A DNA stretch of 64,000 nt, taken from Benincasa hispida. Taxonomy: Eukaryota > Streptophyta > Magnoliopsida > Cucurbitales > Cucurbitaceae. Position numbers and translations under genes: made by a program. The notes below the pieces were generated by a model. That model had not been told where the DNA came from. It searched no databases and worked only from the letters and a program-made list of their open reading frames with translations. Positions 47,100 through 56,792 of the stretch are shown here, one piece after another; the stretch's first letter is position 1; every line of letters starts with the position of its first letter. The DNA lies in the NCBI RefSeq assembly GCF_009727055.1, contig NC_052349.1, forward strand, positions 37,413,993 through 37,477,992, written 5' to 3'.

Positions 47100-48235
47100 T
47101 TTGATTATGTGTACCAGATGTTGCTCAACAACACATATTGTCACAATGCCACGACTCACCATATGGTGGGCAACGTACTGCAGCCAAAGTTTTGAAAAGT
47201 GGATTTTTGGACTTCATTGTTTAAGGATGCTGCCGACTACGCAATGAAATGTGATCGGTGTAAATGCACAGACAACATTTCATGGAAGAACGCAATGCCA
47301 ATGAACACTATCTTTGAGCTGGAACTATTTGACGTATGAGGGATTGATTTCATGGGACCATTCCCTCCTTCAAATGGTAAGCACTATATTTTATTAGTCG
47401 TCAACTATGTCTCCAAGTGGGTAGAGGCAATAGCATGCGCCGCAAGTGATGCGGCAATAGTCTCCCAGTTCCTGAAGAAAAATATGTTCACTCATTTTGT
47501 TATTCCCCGTGTCATCATAAGTGATGAAGGATCACACTTTGTCAATCACAATGTCAAGTAGCTGCTGCACAAGTACAATATCCTCCACAAAGTGGCCACC
47601 GCATACCATCCGCAAACGAATGGCCAAGTTAAAGTGTTCAATTGAGAAATTAAATTGATACTTGAAAAGGTAGTAAAGCCTTCACGGAAAGACTGGGCAA
47701 CAAAGCTTGACGATGCATTGTAGGCATACTGGACCACATTTAAAACACCTATAGGTATGTCCCCCTATGCGCTGGTATTTGGTAAGGCGTGTCACTTGCC
47801 TTTGGAGCTGGAATATAAGGCACTCTGGGCGGTAAAGAAGTTGAATTTTGATTTGAAGAAGGCAGGGGAAGCGCGAAAAATGCAATTGGTCGAGCTAGAA
47901 GAATAGAGAAACAACGCATATGAAAATGTGAAGATTTATAAAGAGCGCACCAAGCGCTGGCATGATCAACGCATAGGCGGTAAGAACCTCCAAGTCGGGC
48001 AAAAAGTCTTGCTTTTCAATTCACGTATGCGACTCTTCCCGGGAAAGCTAAAGTCACGTTGGTCTGGACCGTTCATAATTCGACAAGTACTTCTGCATGG
48101 CATGGTGGAATTATCAAATGACAACGAAACCAACATATTCAAAGTCAATGGGCAGTGAGTAAAGGCATACCATGGAACAAACTGGCATCGCCAAGTCGAC
48201 TCCGTGGAACTAAGAGACTTTGAATAAAGAAGGAA
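47100..48235 (+). pseudogene. Element A integrase
   Basis: Same frame as RNase H for most of its length. A damaged zinc-finger region has CHDSPYGG near 47150 and CDRCKCTDN near 47250. The core gives GIDFMGPFPPSNGKHYILLV (first Asp present, after a stop), VIISDEGSHFVN (second Asp present) and QTNGQVKVFN, where the third catalytic residue Glu is Lys (GAA to AAA). Then come [60 protein letters not shown] and [16 protein letters not shown], the GPY/F-like C-terminus, without a chromodomain. At least six in-frame stops. Open pieces: 47352-47561 and 47928-48158. Confidence 0.94.
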
Positions 48236-49580
48236 GTAAGTGGTCCCTACGTTATCAAATGATCGCAACTTATCAGGGATGCAAGTTTTGAGAAACCTCA
48301 AGTCTTCAATTCTTTTCTCCACTACTCAGAATTTTCACTATCTTTTCAATTCTGATTTATCCTTATTTTACTATCACTATCGTTACTATACAAAAAAAAA
48401 TTGCGATAACGATTTTTATTTTGTTTAAAATAATTTGACCGTCTCTTTGTTTTCTTACAACAATCGAGGCACTGGATTGCAGAGATGTTACGCGAAGAAG
48501 CACTTATCTTATTCCATCACCGCAACCCAAAGAAGAGAGATCGCCGCAAAGATAGATGCATCAATAAAATGCGGGCGATAGTGCAAAATTTGGGGGTGTA
48601 TTCTTCCTTATCTTTATTTCCAATTTTGCATTATCACATTGCATTTTAGTCTTCAGAATTTTATCACCGCATCCTCTTTAATCACCTCAATCATTTGACA
48701 TAGGTAAATTTAGTGAGTCACTGTATTCTGTTTCTTATCCAAGTATGATTTCAATGATGAAAAATATGCTTATATTTCTTTCGTATACACTAGAGTCAAC
48801 TTAGTCTTAAAATAGTCACCTCTTGAAATATTTCTCGAAGTTAGGGGTTTGTTAGCTTTCTTTGAAACTTTCTTTACAACGCATTCTATGACCATCGCAT
48901 GACATATTTTAATCTTTTGGCAATGAGGACATTGCCGCATTTTAAATTTAGGGGTGAGGTATTTATTTTCGACCTTGCTATCCACTAAAAAAATTGAGAA
49001 TAACAACTCCACTATCAATGCAATGGGAAACCCATGTTGATAAGAGTTAAGTTGTGAAAGGCACTTACCCGTAGTTGGATGTTCGTATGACACACGTGGG
49101 GGCAAGCCAAAATGAAAGTAAGTCACAAGGATCAATGCATAAATAAATGACCGCAACTCCATTGCAACATTGGTATAAGTTTAGTATGAGAAAGAGTGCA
49201 TTGCTCGTAGTTGGATGTCCACATGACACACGTGGGGGCAAGCCAAAACGAAGGTAAGGCACTCAGATCAACGAAGGTCAGAAAAAAAATATATAGGAAG
49301 AAAATTTTTGTGCAAGGATAAAATCATTCAACGCCCCGGTAAGAAAAAATTTTCTTTTTTGAAATAAATCATGCGATGTTCTGGAATTTAGTAAAGTCCT
49401 TTTGAAAGTTAAAATTGCAATCCCTGGGTTTTAGAAATATTTTAAGAAGAGACTTGAATAAGACTTAAGAAAATTCTGGTATATAGGATTTGAATGAAGT
49501 ATTCTTGAGAAATCTAGGAAAAGAACTTTCCGGTAGACCTGCTAAAGGAATCTTTAGCTTATGCTTGAGGACAAGCATTG
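48236..49580 (+). mobile_element. Element A non-coding region between pol and 3' LTR
   Basis: About 1.35 kb with no conserved frame. It contains two copies of the ~45-bp motif (about 49068-49116 and 49204-49251, each with GTAGTTGGATGT and GACACACGTGGGGGCAAGCC), about 135 bp apart. The stem-loop GCTTGAGGACAAGC lies at 49563-49576. No env-like frame. Minus-strand frames here (48770-49162, 49065-49262) overlap the repeats and have no signature. Confidence 0.75.
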
Positions 49581-49596
49581 TTTAAATTTGGGGGTG
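49581..49596 (+). other. Element A polypurine tract
   Basis: TTTAAATTTGGGGGTG directly before the 3' LTR start TGATAACAGG, the same arrangement as element B. Confidence 0.9.
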
Positions 49597-50768
49597 TGAT
49601 AACAGGCAGAAATGCACATAGCATAGTGCTAAGTTATTAAACAATGTTGGATTGCGCTGATAAAATATGTTAAATTACGTCCATTAAGCATAAATTCTAT
49701 AATATTGCAGTCGCATGCGTTCAACGCATTAGAACTATTGATTTTTGTATTTTTGTACAAAATATGCGTTAACGCAATGCAAGATTGCGATCATAGGAAA
49801 TTATCGGTCAAGCACAACTTCATCGCAAGACTTTGCGTTGATCGTGCTCGCAAACATTCGCCCGAGAAGGATCGCCACAACTTGGTCAGCGCAACATAGT
49901 GGGCGCATCTGGGTAAAAGGATAATTAAGAGCGATGGGACATAAAGTTGATGACAGTCGAATCTAAATTAAGTTGATAGCCGATAACAGTCACGAAGTAC
50001 ACTCAGCTTTATCAGTGACAATCATTCGGCGCGTCAATCAGAATTAAAGTTGTCCCATCTGTACAACCAGGAGAGAGAAGCCGCCTTTCACCATTGATGC
50101 TCTATAAATATCAAGTGCATTCTTCAGAAAAGGGGTTAATTAGTTGACAAGTTAACCAATTGCTTTTGTTCATAGTTTTCTGTCATTTTTAAGGTGAAGC
50201 AAGAGAAGAGTGGTGGCACCGGAGATCGCCCAAGGTAACTCGAGAGAGAACCTTGGGGCATAAGAGCAGAGAGCGGGCCGACTCTCGCGAGAGCGAGAAT
50301 ATCTTTAGAGCACGAGTAGAAACAGTGTAAACGCCTGGCAGCAAGAAATTACTAACAGGCTTCTTACTATACTTGCATTGTTATTTTGTACTGCATCTTC
50401 ATATCTATTCAATGGAAGTTCTATTTCTACATCTGCTCACTCTCTTAATACACATGAGTAGCTAAACTAGTTGAATGGGTTGAGAAGAACTAAGCTAACA
50501 TGACCTAAGAAGTTCATTGCTTGCGATTGTCTTGTTTTATGCTATGCCAAATATCCTTTAGAGTTACTCGAGAGAGAATCTAAAGAAAGAACCAAATGTC
50601 TCGAGAGAGCTAGGTTAGAATCTGGACTCGAAAGAGCAAGGTTAAGCTTGCATAAACAAAAGATAGGGACTTAGAGATAAGCTCTGTTTGTCAGCTTGCG
50701 TCGCATGCATCCTAGGAATGGGAATGATATTATGTGGTCGCATATTTGTGTGAATGTCATGTTGTCAT
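49597..50768 (+). repeat. Element A 3' LTR, first part
   Basis: Aligns with 41383 onward; TATA box at 50103-50110. Interrupted after GTCAT (50764-50768) by the B-family insertion. The terminal inverted repeat seen in the 5' LTR is degraded here (TGATAACAGGCAGAAATGCA). Confidence 0.93.
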
Positions 50769-52760
50769 TGATAACTTGTTGAAATACAAGTTATTTTATA
50801 CTGTTTTATTTAGGTATTTCGGTTAAAATAAAGAAAATTTGCGTCGATAGTATAGAAATTGGCTAAGAAATGTGAAAATTATAAAATGTCATCAATACAC
50901 CCACTAACACCATTGCGATGGTAGAATAGAATTTTTAAGTTTATGTTTTGCAGGAAACCAGTCACCACATGCGTTTATGGCTCAAAGATAAAATAAACAA
51001 TGCATCTACGTCGCATTGCGCCCATCATTCAGGAATGAAGAGATGAATACCGCAATGATGGTGCATGTGACAATCGATCAAGAGCTCTAGCGATCAACGT
51101 AATTTCAACCGCATGCGATAATAAAAAATAACACCGCATGCGGCGATAGATCAAAGATGTAAAGAGCAATGTATTTGCGGAGGATTCTGACAAGTGTACA
51201 GCTTTCAGTTGTGCATTTCTGATGGGTTGATTACGTAACAGAAGGAATATTCAATTCGCCATTTCAGGAACTATCATAACCATAAAGTGGGGACCACAAA
51301 GTCAAAGAGCCAAACTTCGCCTATAAATAGCTTCTGCAAATTCACTGAAAAATATACATGAATACATAGAGACGTGTATATACTGATTTTGAGAGTGAGA
51401 TTGGTCTGAAGCGACTTCCAAAGTAGATCCAAGCAGAACCACAAGACAAGGCCGAGAGGTGAGTCTCCGAGCAAAGAATCCGTCCAATCCCCGTAGCTGA
51501 AGCTCTGTGCAAAGGTCAATTCTACCAGAAAAGCAAGCCTGAGAGGGAAGTTTTCCTCTCCATTACTTTCACATGCTGACAAGCATAAACTCTGTTCAGG
51601 ATCTGTGTCAAGATGTTGACACTCTTTCTGTATTCGTTTCTAATCTCTATTTCAACATCTGTATTCATCTTCTTTACTCTTTCATTCACAACATGTATCA
51701 AATGCTTAATCTTAGAATTAAATGTTATGATCATTACCATTATCATCTCTCTATCTCTTTCTGTTCATCCATAATCCATTTTCTCCATGATGTTTTCCTA
51801 ATTCCCTAGGTAATTAGCAAGAATTAAGCGAGTAAGTTAATTTGTGTTAGGAAAATAATTAAGTTTAGCTAAAGCATGTTCGATGACATCTTCACCGGTG
51901 AGAGTAGAAGTGAAGATGTTATTCAACCTATTAAGAGAGGGTTGGAAGAATGTGTTAACTAAAGCAAGAAGTATTTCCAGAGATAGAAACAACCTTGCAT
52001 TCATCATGTTCATCCCTGTTTCACCATAGAGATATGGGAACGCGGTCGATCACCGAAAGATGTACGCCAAGGGAAAGCGGAACCTTAGTTGTATCTTTAA
52101 CGCAATTTAAAAACTTGCGTTGTTTTTACTATTTGCACTTTCCCCTTCTGCTTCATTCATAAAGACTTGCCATCACATACATCGAATCTTTGTATAACTT
52201 CACAGTCAGCCTCGACCTCAGTATCATGTATCATGTATCTTGTATCTTGTATCATATTAGTTTAGGATTTTATTTTATCAACGCAACTTTATTTTATCAA
52301 CACAACTTTATTTTATCAACACAATTTTATTTCATCACAATTTATATTCCTGTATAAACCCAATTCTTTATTCATTATTAAACCGGTCACATGTATCACA
52401 AAAGTAACTCATTAATGAAAAAAATCCCTGTGTTCGACCTCGGATTACTCTGAGAAACTTGTGTTGGAATTATACTTGGTTTCAGCACAAGAAAACTTGT
52501 GAAGCACTACTACATCGCATACTACGAACATATCATTAACAACGCATATACTTAGATGTATCATCGCATAGAAATTCTCTTTATCGCAAGCATTTGAGCG
52601 CATATACAACACATTATCTATCATCATAGTGCATGCATAATAACAAGGAATTAAATTTTATGGCTACAAGTTTATAGCACCGTTGCCGGGGACATGGACT
52701 TGTTCATTCATTCACATTCATATTTATCCACATACTTAAAAACTAAATTTTATCGTTACA
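50769..52760 (+). mobile_element. B-family insertion: LTR + primer site + LTR tail
   Basis: Starts TGATAACTTGTTGAAATACA like the element B LTR and ends ATCGTTACA, flanked by perfect GTCAT (50764-50768 and 52761-52765). TATA box at 51322-51329. It is not a simple solo LTR: an LTR end (TTTTATGGCTACA, 52668) is followed by the spacer AGTTTA and a tRNA-Asp primer site, then by about 68 bases that end like the LTR again (AACTAAATTTTATCGTTACA). This is what remains if nearly all of the internal region and most of the 3' LTR were deleted. No coding sequence. Confidence 0.88.
52675..52692 (+). other. Primer-binding site in the B-family insertion
   Basis: TAGCACCGTTGCCGGGGA, two mismatches to the tRNA-Asp complement, six bases after the internal LTR end. 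The insertion therefore keeps the LTR/primer junction of a once full-length element. Confidence 0.88.
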
Positions 52761-52765
52761 GTCAT

Positions 52766-53223
52766 CGCATAAATAGAGATAGAGGTTTATGTGTAAATCC
52801 TGTAGACTTATCGCATATTTATCGCATGCGTTCTAGCATTAGAAGCCATAGCATTCACGCTAAGAGGTGGTTTACTATTGTATGCATGTTGCATGAACGC
52901 ATTCTAGGGAGTGTTAGCCGAAACTTTTTCAACCCATTCACCGCATATTCATCGTATTTCCCGTTATCAACTCTTTTCAAACTCCGCCACATTCGTTATT
53001 TTTTTTATTAACACAAACAACAAACCCAACAATTTATTTATTTAACTGGTTACTGCAAGTCTTCATAAAAATCACCAACACAACTATTTTCACAAGTCCC
53101 TGTGTTCGACCTTGGACTTACCAGGAAACTCAGGGGGACTTACATTTGAATTCCTCTAGGGAAACTTAAGTGTACAACGCAACGCATATCATCCATATTT
53201 CCATTCAATAAAATAATGCATCA
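52766..53223 (+). repeat. Element A 3' LTR, last part
   Basis: Continues from CATCGCATAAATAGAGATAG, matching the 5' LTR from about 42530 to 43014, and ends AATGCATCA followed by the GAACC duplication. Confidence 0.93.
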
Positions 53224-53228
53224 GAACC

Positions 53229-53509
53229 CGATTACTCCCAAGAGCTAGAATCTTCGATCCCTGAGTAAATTTACCCGCTTTATTTTAGTTTCTTGCACGT
53301 TTATCTCTATCCACACCAAAACCTCCTTCATTTACCGCTATAACTAATAAATTGGCTAAATGAAACAAATCATATTTCCCTATAGATTGACCATAACTTA
53401 CCACTATTGCTATGTTTTTGTAGTGATAGGAGAAGTTTGGTATTATAGATTTTCTTTTGATTTATGGTTTTTTTCGGGAATTAAACAACACCAGAAAAGG
53501 ACCTGATCA
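53229..53509 (+). mobile_element. Element D, LTR 2, last part
   Basis: Matches 29340-29377 plus 40558-40794. The match ends at GGACCTGATCA (53509), the counterpart of GGACCCAATCA (40794) in LTR 1, which defines the LTR end. CTCTC follows; the other side of the D insertion could not be located for a duplication check. Confidence 0.7.
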
Positions 53510-53979
53510 CTCTCCAAGAAGTTTTTCCTACTTTTTTATTCCTTAATAAATTTCCCAAGTAATTCCTTCATAGATGATTTTTTCTCAACATGTGATTGAG
53601 TAGTAGAAAAAACTGGAGGGCCTGCAAAACATTTTTGGTATAAGCATATGAAAAGTTCTCATGATTACACAAACTTGGATGACAATGGGTAGGTATACCC
53701 CTAAAAGCACTTTGGTTTTGAAGGGAGAAAAAATGGATCACTTTTACTTATTACTTAATTTTGGACTTAGTTTAGGAGGAAAAAATTCAATAATATTAGG
53801 AGCAAAAAAAGTCAAATCACCTATTAAAAATTATTTAAAATTTTAAATTCTCTGAACAAACTTAGAATTGTTTATTAAATTATTCAAAATTCATGCTTAA
53901 TAAAGACTTTGTACTTTGTCCTCTAATCCAGGTTATTGTTTTGGATTACAAGTTGATCAAAAAAGATTTATTTTTAAGG
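53510..53979 (+). other. AT-rich 5' region of the CACTA element
   Basis: Lies between the end of LTR D2 and the transposase start. No repeat or gene signature recognised. The 5' CACTA terminus was not found; a CACTCTCCAAGAAG word at 53508 only loosely resembles it. The frame 53661-53846 is unremarkable. Confidence 0.4.
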
Positions 53980-54935
53980 ATGAATAAAGAATGGATTAAA
54001 CTAAGGAATAAGTTATCAGTGGAGTATAGAGAAGAAATATCCCAGTTTTTAGATATGGCGAAGTTTCATGTTAATGATTCCGGACGAATAAGATGTCCAT
54101 GCAAGAATTATATGAATTCAATTTGGGAAAAAATAGATATCGTGGAACAACATCTATTAATATATAGAATATCTCCCTCATACTGTGAATGGGTATATCA
54201 TAGAGAGCCAGTAAACTTATCTAGAGGTTTTGAAAGTCATAAAACTCATTCAATACAGAATACTGTAATAGATAGTATAGAGGGTAATGTTGTCGAAGAA
54301 AATGAGATGTTGAATCTTATAAACAATCTACAAGTTCCAATTGAAAACGAGATGTAAATGAAGAAGGGATTAAGAATGAAATGTCCTCTAATGGTCAAGA
54401 AAAGATACTACGAACTTATTCGAGGATTTAATGACCGAAGCACATAATGAATTATATCCTGGTTGTTCGTAATTTTCGTCCTTGAATTTTTTAGTGAAGT
54501 TGATGCATATCAAAGTTCTCAACAACTGGAATAACAAATCATTTAACATGTTGCTGAAATTGTTAAAAGCAGTGTTTCCAGCTGGCACCGCTATACCTAC
54601 TTCCTTTTATGAAGTCAAGCGAAAATTGCATGATTTAGGCATAGGTTATGAGTCTATTCATGCATGCAAATATGATTGTGTATTGTATTGGAAAGAGTTT
54701 GCAAATTTGCAACAATGCCCCGTTTGTGGTGAGTCTCGGTACAAAGTTAATGATGGCAAGGGTAAAAAAATACCACATAAGGTATTGCGTCATTTTCCAT
54801 TGATACCGAGATTAAAACGATTGTTTGCATAAAAAAAAGACGCTTCTGACATGAGATGGCATAAAGATAAGCGAGTTGAAACGGGGGATGTATTGCGATA
54901 TCCAACTGATGCAGAGGGGTGGAAACATTTTATCG
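53980..54935 (+). pseudogene. CACTA (En/Spm) TNP2-like transposase fragment
   Basis: From the ATG at 53980: MNKEWIKLRNKLSVEYREEI, FHVNDSGRIRCPCKNYMNSI and CEWVYHREP, the transposase-associated N-terminal domain with its CPC zinc-binding pattern (126 codons to 54357). After a gap with shifts, ELYPGCS, stop, FSSLNFLVKLMHIKVLNNW is followed by the 116-codon frame 54482-54832 with SFYEVKRKLHDLGIGYESIH, CKYDCVLYWKEF, QQCPVCGESRYKV and KVLRHFPLIPRLKRLFA, the start of the TNP2 family. A shift then leads to DMRWHKDKRVETGDVLRYPT and EGWKHF before the sequence jumps to subterminal repeats. The catalytic half is missing. It would bind element ends and cut DNA. Confidence 0.93.
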
Positions 54936-54944
54936 CCGTATATA

Positions 54945-55260
54945 ATGCGTCGGCAGTTCGAGGAACTCCCGACACCCTATACGTGCATCGGGAGTTCTTC
55001 GACTAACTCTCGATGCCTTGTTTCATGCATCGGGAGTTCCTCTCCCGACGGATTTTTCCCGACCAAACTCCTGTCTCTTATACACATCTAGATGTGTATA
55101 AGAGACAGCTATATGTGCGTAGGGAGTTCCCCAACTAACTCCCGACGTTGTTTTAAAGTGCGTCGGGAGTTCCTCTCCCGACGGATTTTTTTCGACCAAA
55201 CTCCCGACGATCCATTATTTTTCAGGAGAGGTTCTCCCGATGTATTTTCCATCCTTTTCT
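54945..55260. repeat. CACTA subterminal repeats
   Basis: Three to four repeats of roughly 90-100 bp built from GCATCGGGAGTTC and CTCTCCCGACGGATTTTT words. The core GTCGGGAGTTCCTCTCCCGAC is itself an inverted repeat. Such GC-rich subterminal arrays are transposase-binding sites in CACTA elements. Adapter 5 splits the array, so the repeat count is not reliable. Confidence 0.8.
55071..55108. other. Embedded Nextera mosaic-end dimer (adapter 5)
   Basis: Exact 38-bp copy inside the subterminal array, between GACCAAACTC and CTATATGTGC. GACCAAACTC recurs about 100 bp later, so the join may have duplicated or skipped repeat units. Confidence 0.98.
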
Positions 55261-55270
55261 GTCGAATTGT

Positions 55271-55300
55271 GAGGTCAGAGAAGTGCGATTTCTTGTAGTG
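55271..55300 (-). mobile_element. CACTA 3' terminal inverted repeat
   Basis: In minus sense the sequence begins CACTACAAGAAATCGCACTT, a classic CACTA terminus. It closes the deleted element that starts upstream of 53980. The bases after it are TAA/TAAG; the matching 3-bp duplication on the left could not be identified. Confidence 0.88.
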
Positions 55301-55570
55301 TAAGATAGTTTAAGTCGGAAAAATTGTCAAACGAGTTTGGTTTTAATTAATTACTAGTTATTAAATTACAAAAATATTCAAAATAGAATCTACAATTAAT
55401 TTATTCCAAAAATACATATTTTTTAAAATCATAACAACCTTGATTTTATTGGTATTTATAATAGATTTTATAAGAAAGATACGTCCAACTTCCCAAAATA
55501 ACTAAATAAAGATTTAAACATTTCAAAATAAAGAATTGAGCTATAATAAATTGCTCATTTAAGAGATGAT
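55301..55570. other. AT-rich intergenic sequence
   Basis: No gene or recognised repeat; a short spacer between the CACTA terminus and the next LTR. Confidence 0.45.
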
Positions 55571-56792
55571 TCTGAGGCTTCAAAATGTGGCGGCACACTC
55601 TCTCCTGGCCCGAGAGGGGTTTTAGTCATAGTTGGACTATGATCTATTGTTCATTAAAGGGATTAGTGGTACTTAAGGACTAACTCTAGGGGCATAATGG
55701 TAATTTCGGCCCAACTGTACTTATGATTTGTAAAGGGTCATCATACTATTGATTGGTTATATCCAATGGGCATAGAAATATATCTGTAGTGCGAAAAGTG
55801 CAGCCCAACAGTTAATGAATGGTGAATAATTTAATTAAAGAGTTTGATTAATTATTCATGTGTTGTTGGAGCTTCAAACTACAGATCTATGAGGTCCCCT
55901 TGATAGCTTAATAGGATTAAATGGGAATAAATTTTTGGATTAATTTGAATTGTTCAAACTAATTGAGAGATTTAATTATATATGATATAATTAAGTTATT
56001 TTAATTATATACGATATAATTATTATTATGTATTTGATACATTACAGTATTTGAGAGAGGAAATAAATATTTGAATAAGATTCAAATATTAATTATATGA
56101 ATTGGATTCATAATTGTTAAATTTAATAGAAATGTAATTTATATTAAATATCATATAAGAGAGAAAAGAAACTATAGCTTCTATTGTATATGATACAATA
56201 TTAAAACTATAGTTTATAAGTTATATTTGATATAACTTGTAGTTTAATATATATATTATGATAAGTTAGTTATCATATTTATATTAAATATTTTCATATA
56301 AATTAATTTTTTATTTTATTTATTTTAAAATTAATTTATTTGAATTAGGGATGGAGTTACAACTCTATCCTCTCTTTTTTCTCTCCACCCACGTAAGTAA
56401 GAGGTTATATTATATTTGACATTTTGAAAGGAGAGTTTCTTCTTCTTCACTAAGTAAGAGAAAGACAGAATTGTTTTGTGATTGTGTTGTTCTGAGAGAT
56501 CAATCACAATCCCTAATCCTCCTCTCTACTCTCAATTCATTCCCTCATCCCAAAATATCAGAACCCACCACTCCTGAGTTCTCTACTTGAGAATACCAAG
56601 GTTGGCATTGTGGTAGTGCACGTTTTCAGTTTGAGGGAATCTTGAAGTTTTGACTTCAAAGTTAAGGGTTTGAAACCCTAAGTATTTTTTTTATGAGCAT
56701 ATTGTAATTATGTAAATGCATAATTTATGCTTTCTTTTCTATAAATTTTATTCTATAAAAAATGAGAATTAGGATGATCCCGCTTCTGCTCA
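55571..56792 (+). mobile_element. 5'-truncated LTR of the TGTTGGG family
   Basis: Plus sense. Has the family blocks TGGCCCGAGAGGGG, GGCCCAACTGTACTTATGA and TAGATCTATGAGGTCCCC-like sequence, and ends GCTTCTGCTCA at 56792, the same terminus as the copies at 24380 and 60438 in minus sense. The TGTTGGG start is missing. A purine-rich stretch and CACC-type signals near 56500-56600 suit the R/U5 part. Confidence 0.7.

Larger units (their letters stand above)
41383..53223 (+). mobile_element. Element A: Athila-type Ty3/gypsy retrotransposon
   Basis: Complete inactive element in plus sense: 5' LTR, tRNA-Asp primer site, gag, protease, RT, RNase H, integrase, non-coding region, polypurine tract and 3' LTR. 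Perfect GAACC duplications (41378-41382 and 53224-53228) and TG...CA ends. It sits in LTR 2 of element D, and its own 3' LTR is interrupted by a B-family insertion (50769-52760). Protein sequence resembles element B across gag-pol, but LTRs differ, so they are related families. Many in-frame stops, a frameshift between RT and RNase H, and an embedded adapter in gag. Confidence 0.95.

Noticed and set aside
29378..53223. Endogenous plant pararetrovirus or env-bearing retrovirus
   Set aside because: Paired LTRs, 5-bp duplications, an integrase domain and gypsy domain order identify LTR retrotransposons. No movement protein or env-like frame is visible.
54876..55298. Two open frames in the CACTA subterminal array
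   Set aside because: They end or begin in adapter 5 and translate the subterminal repeat.
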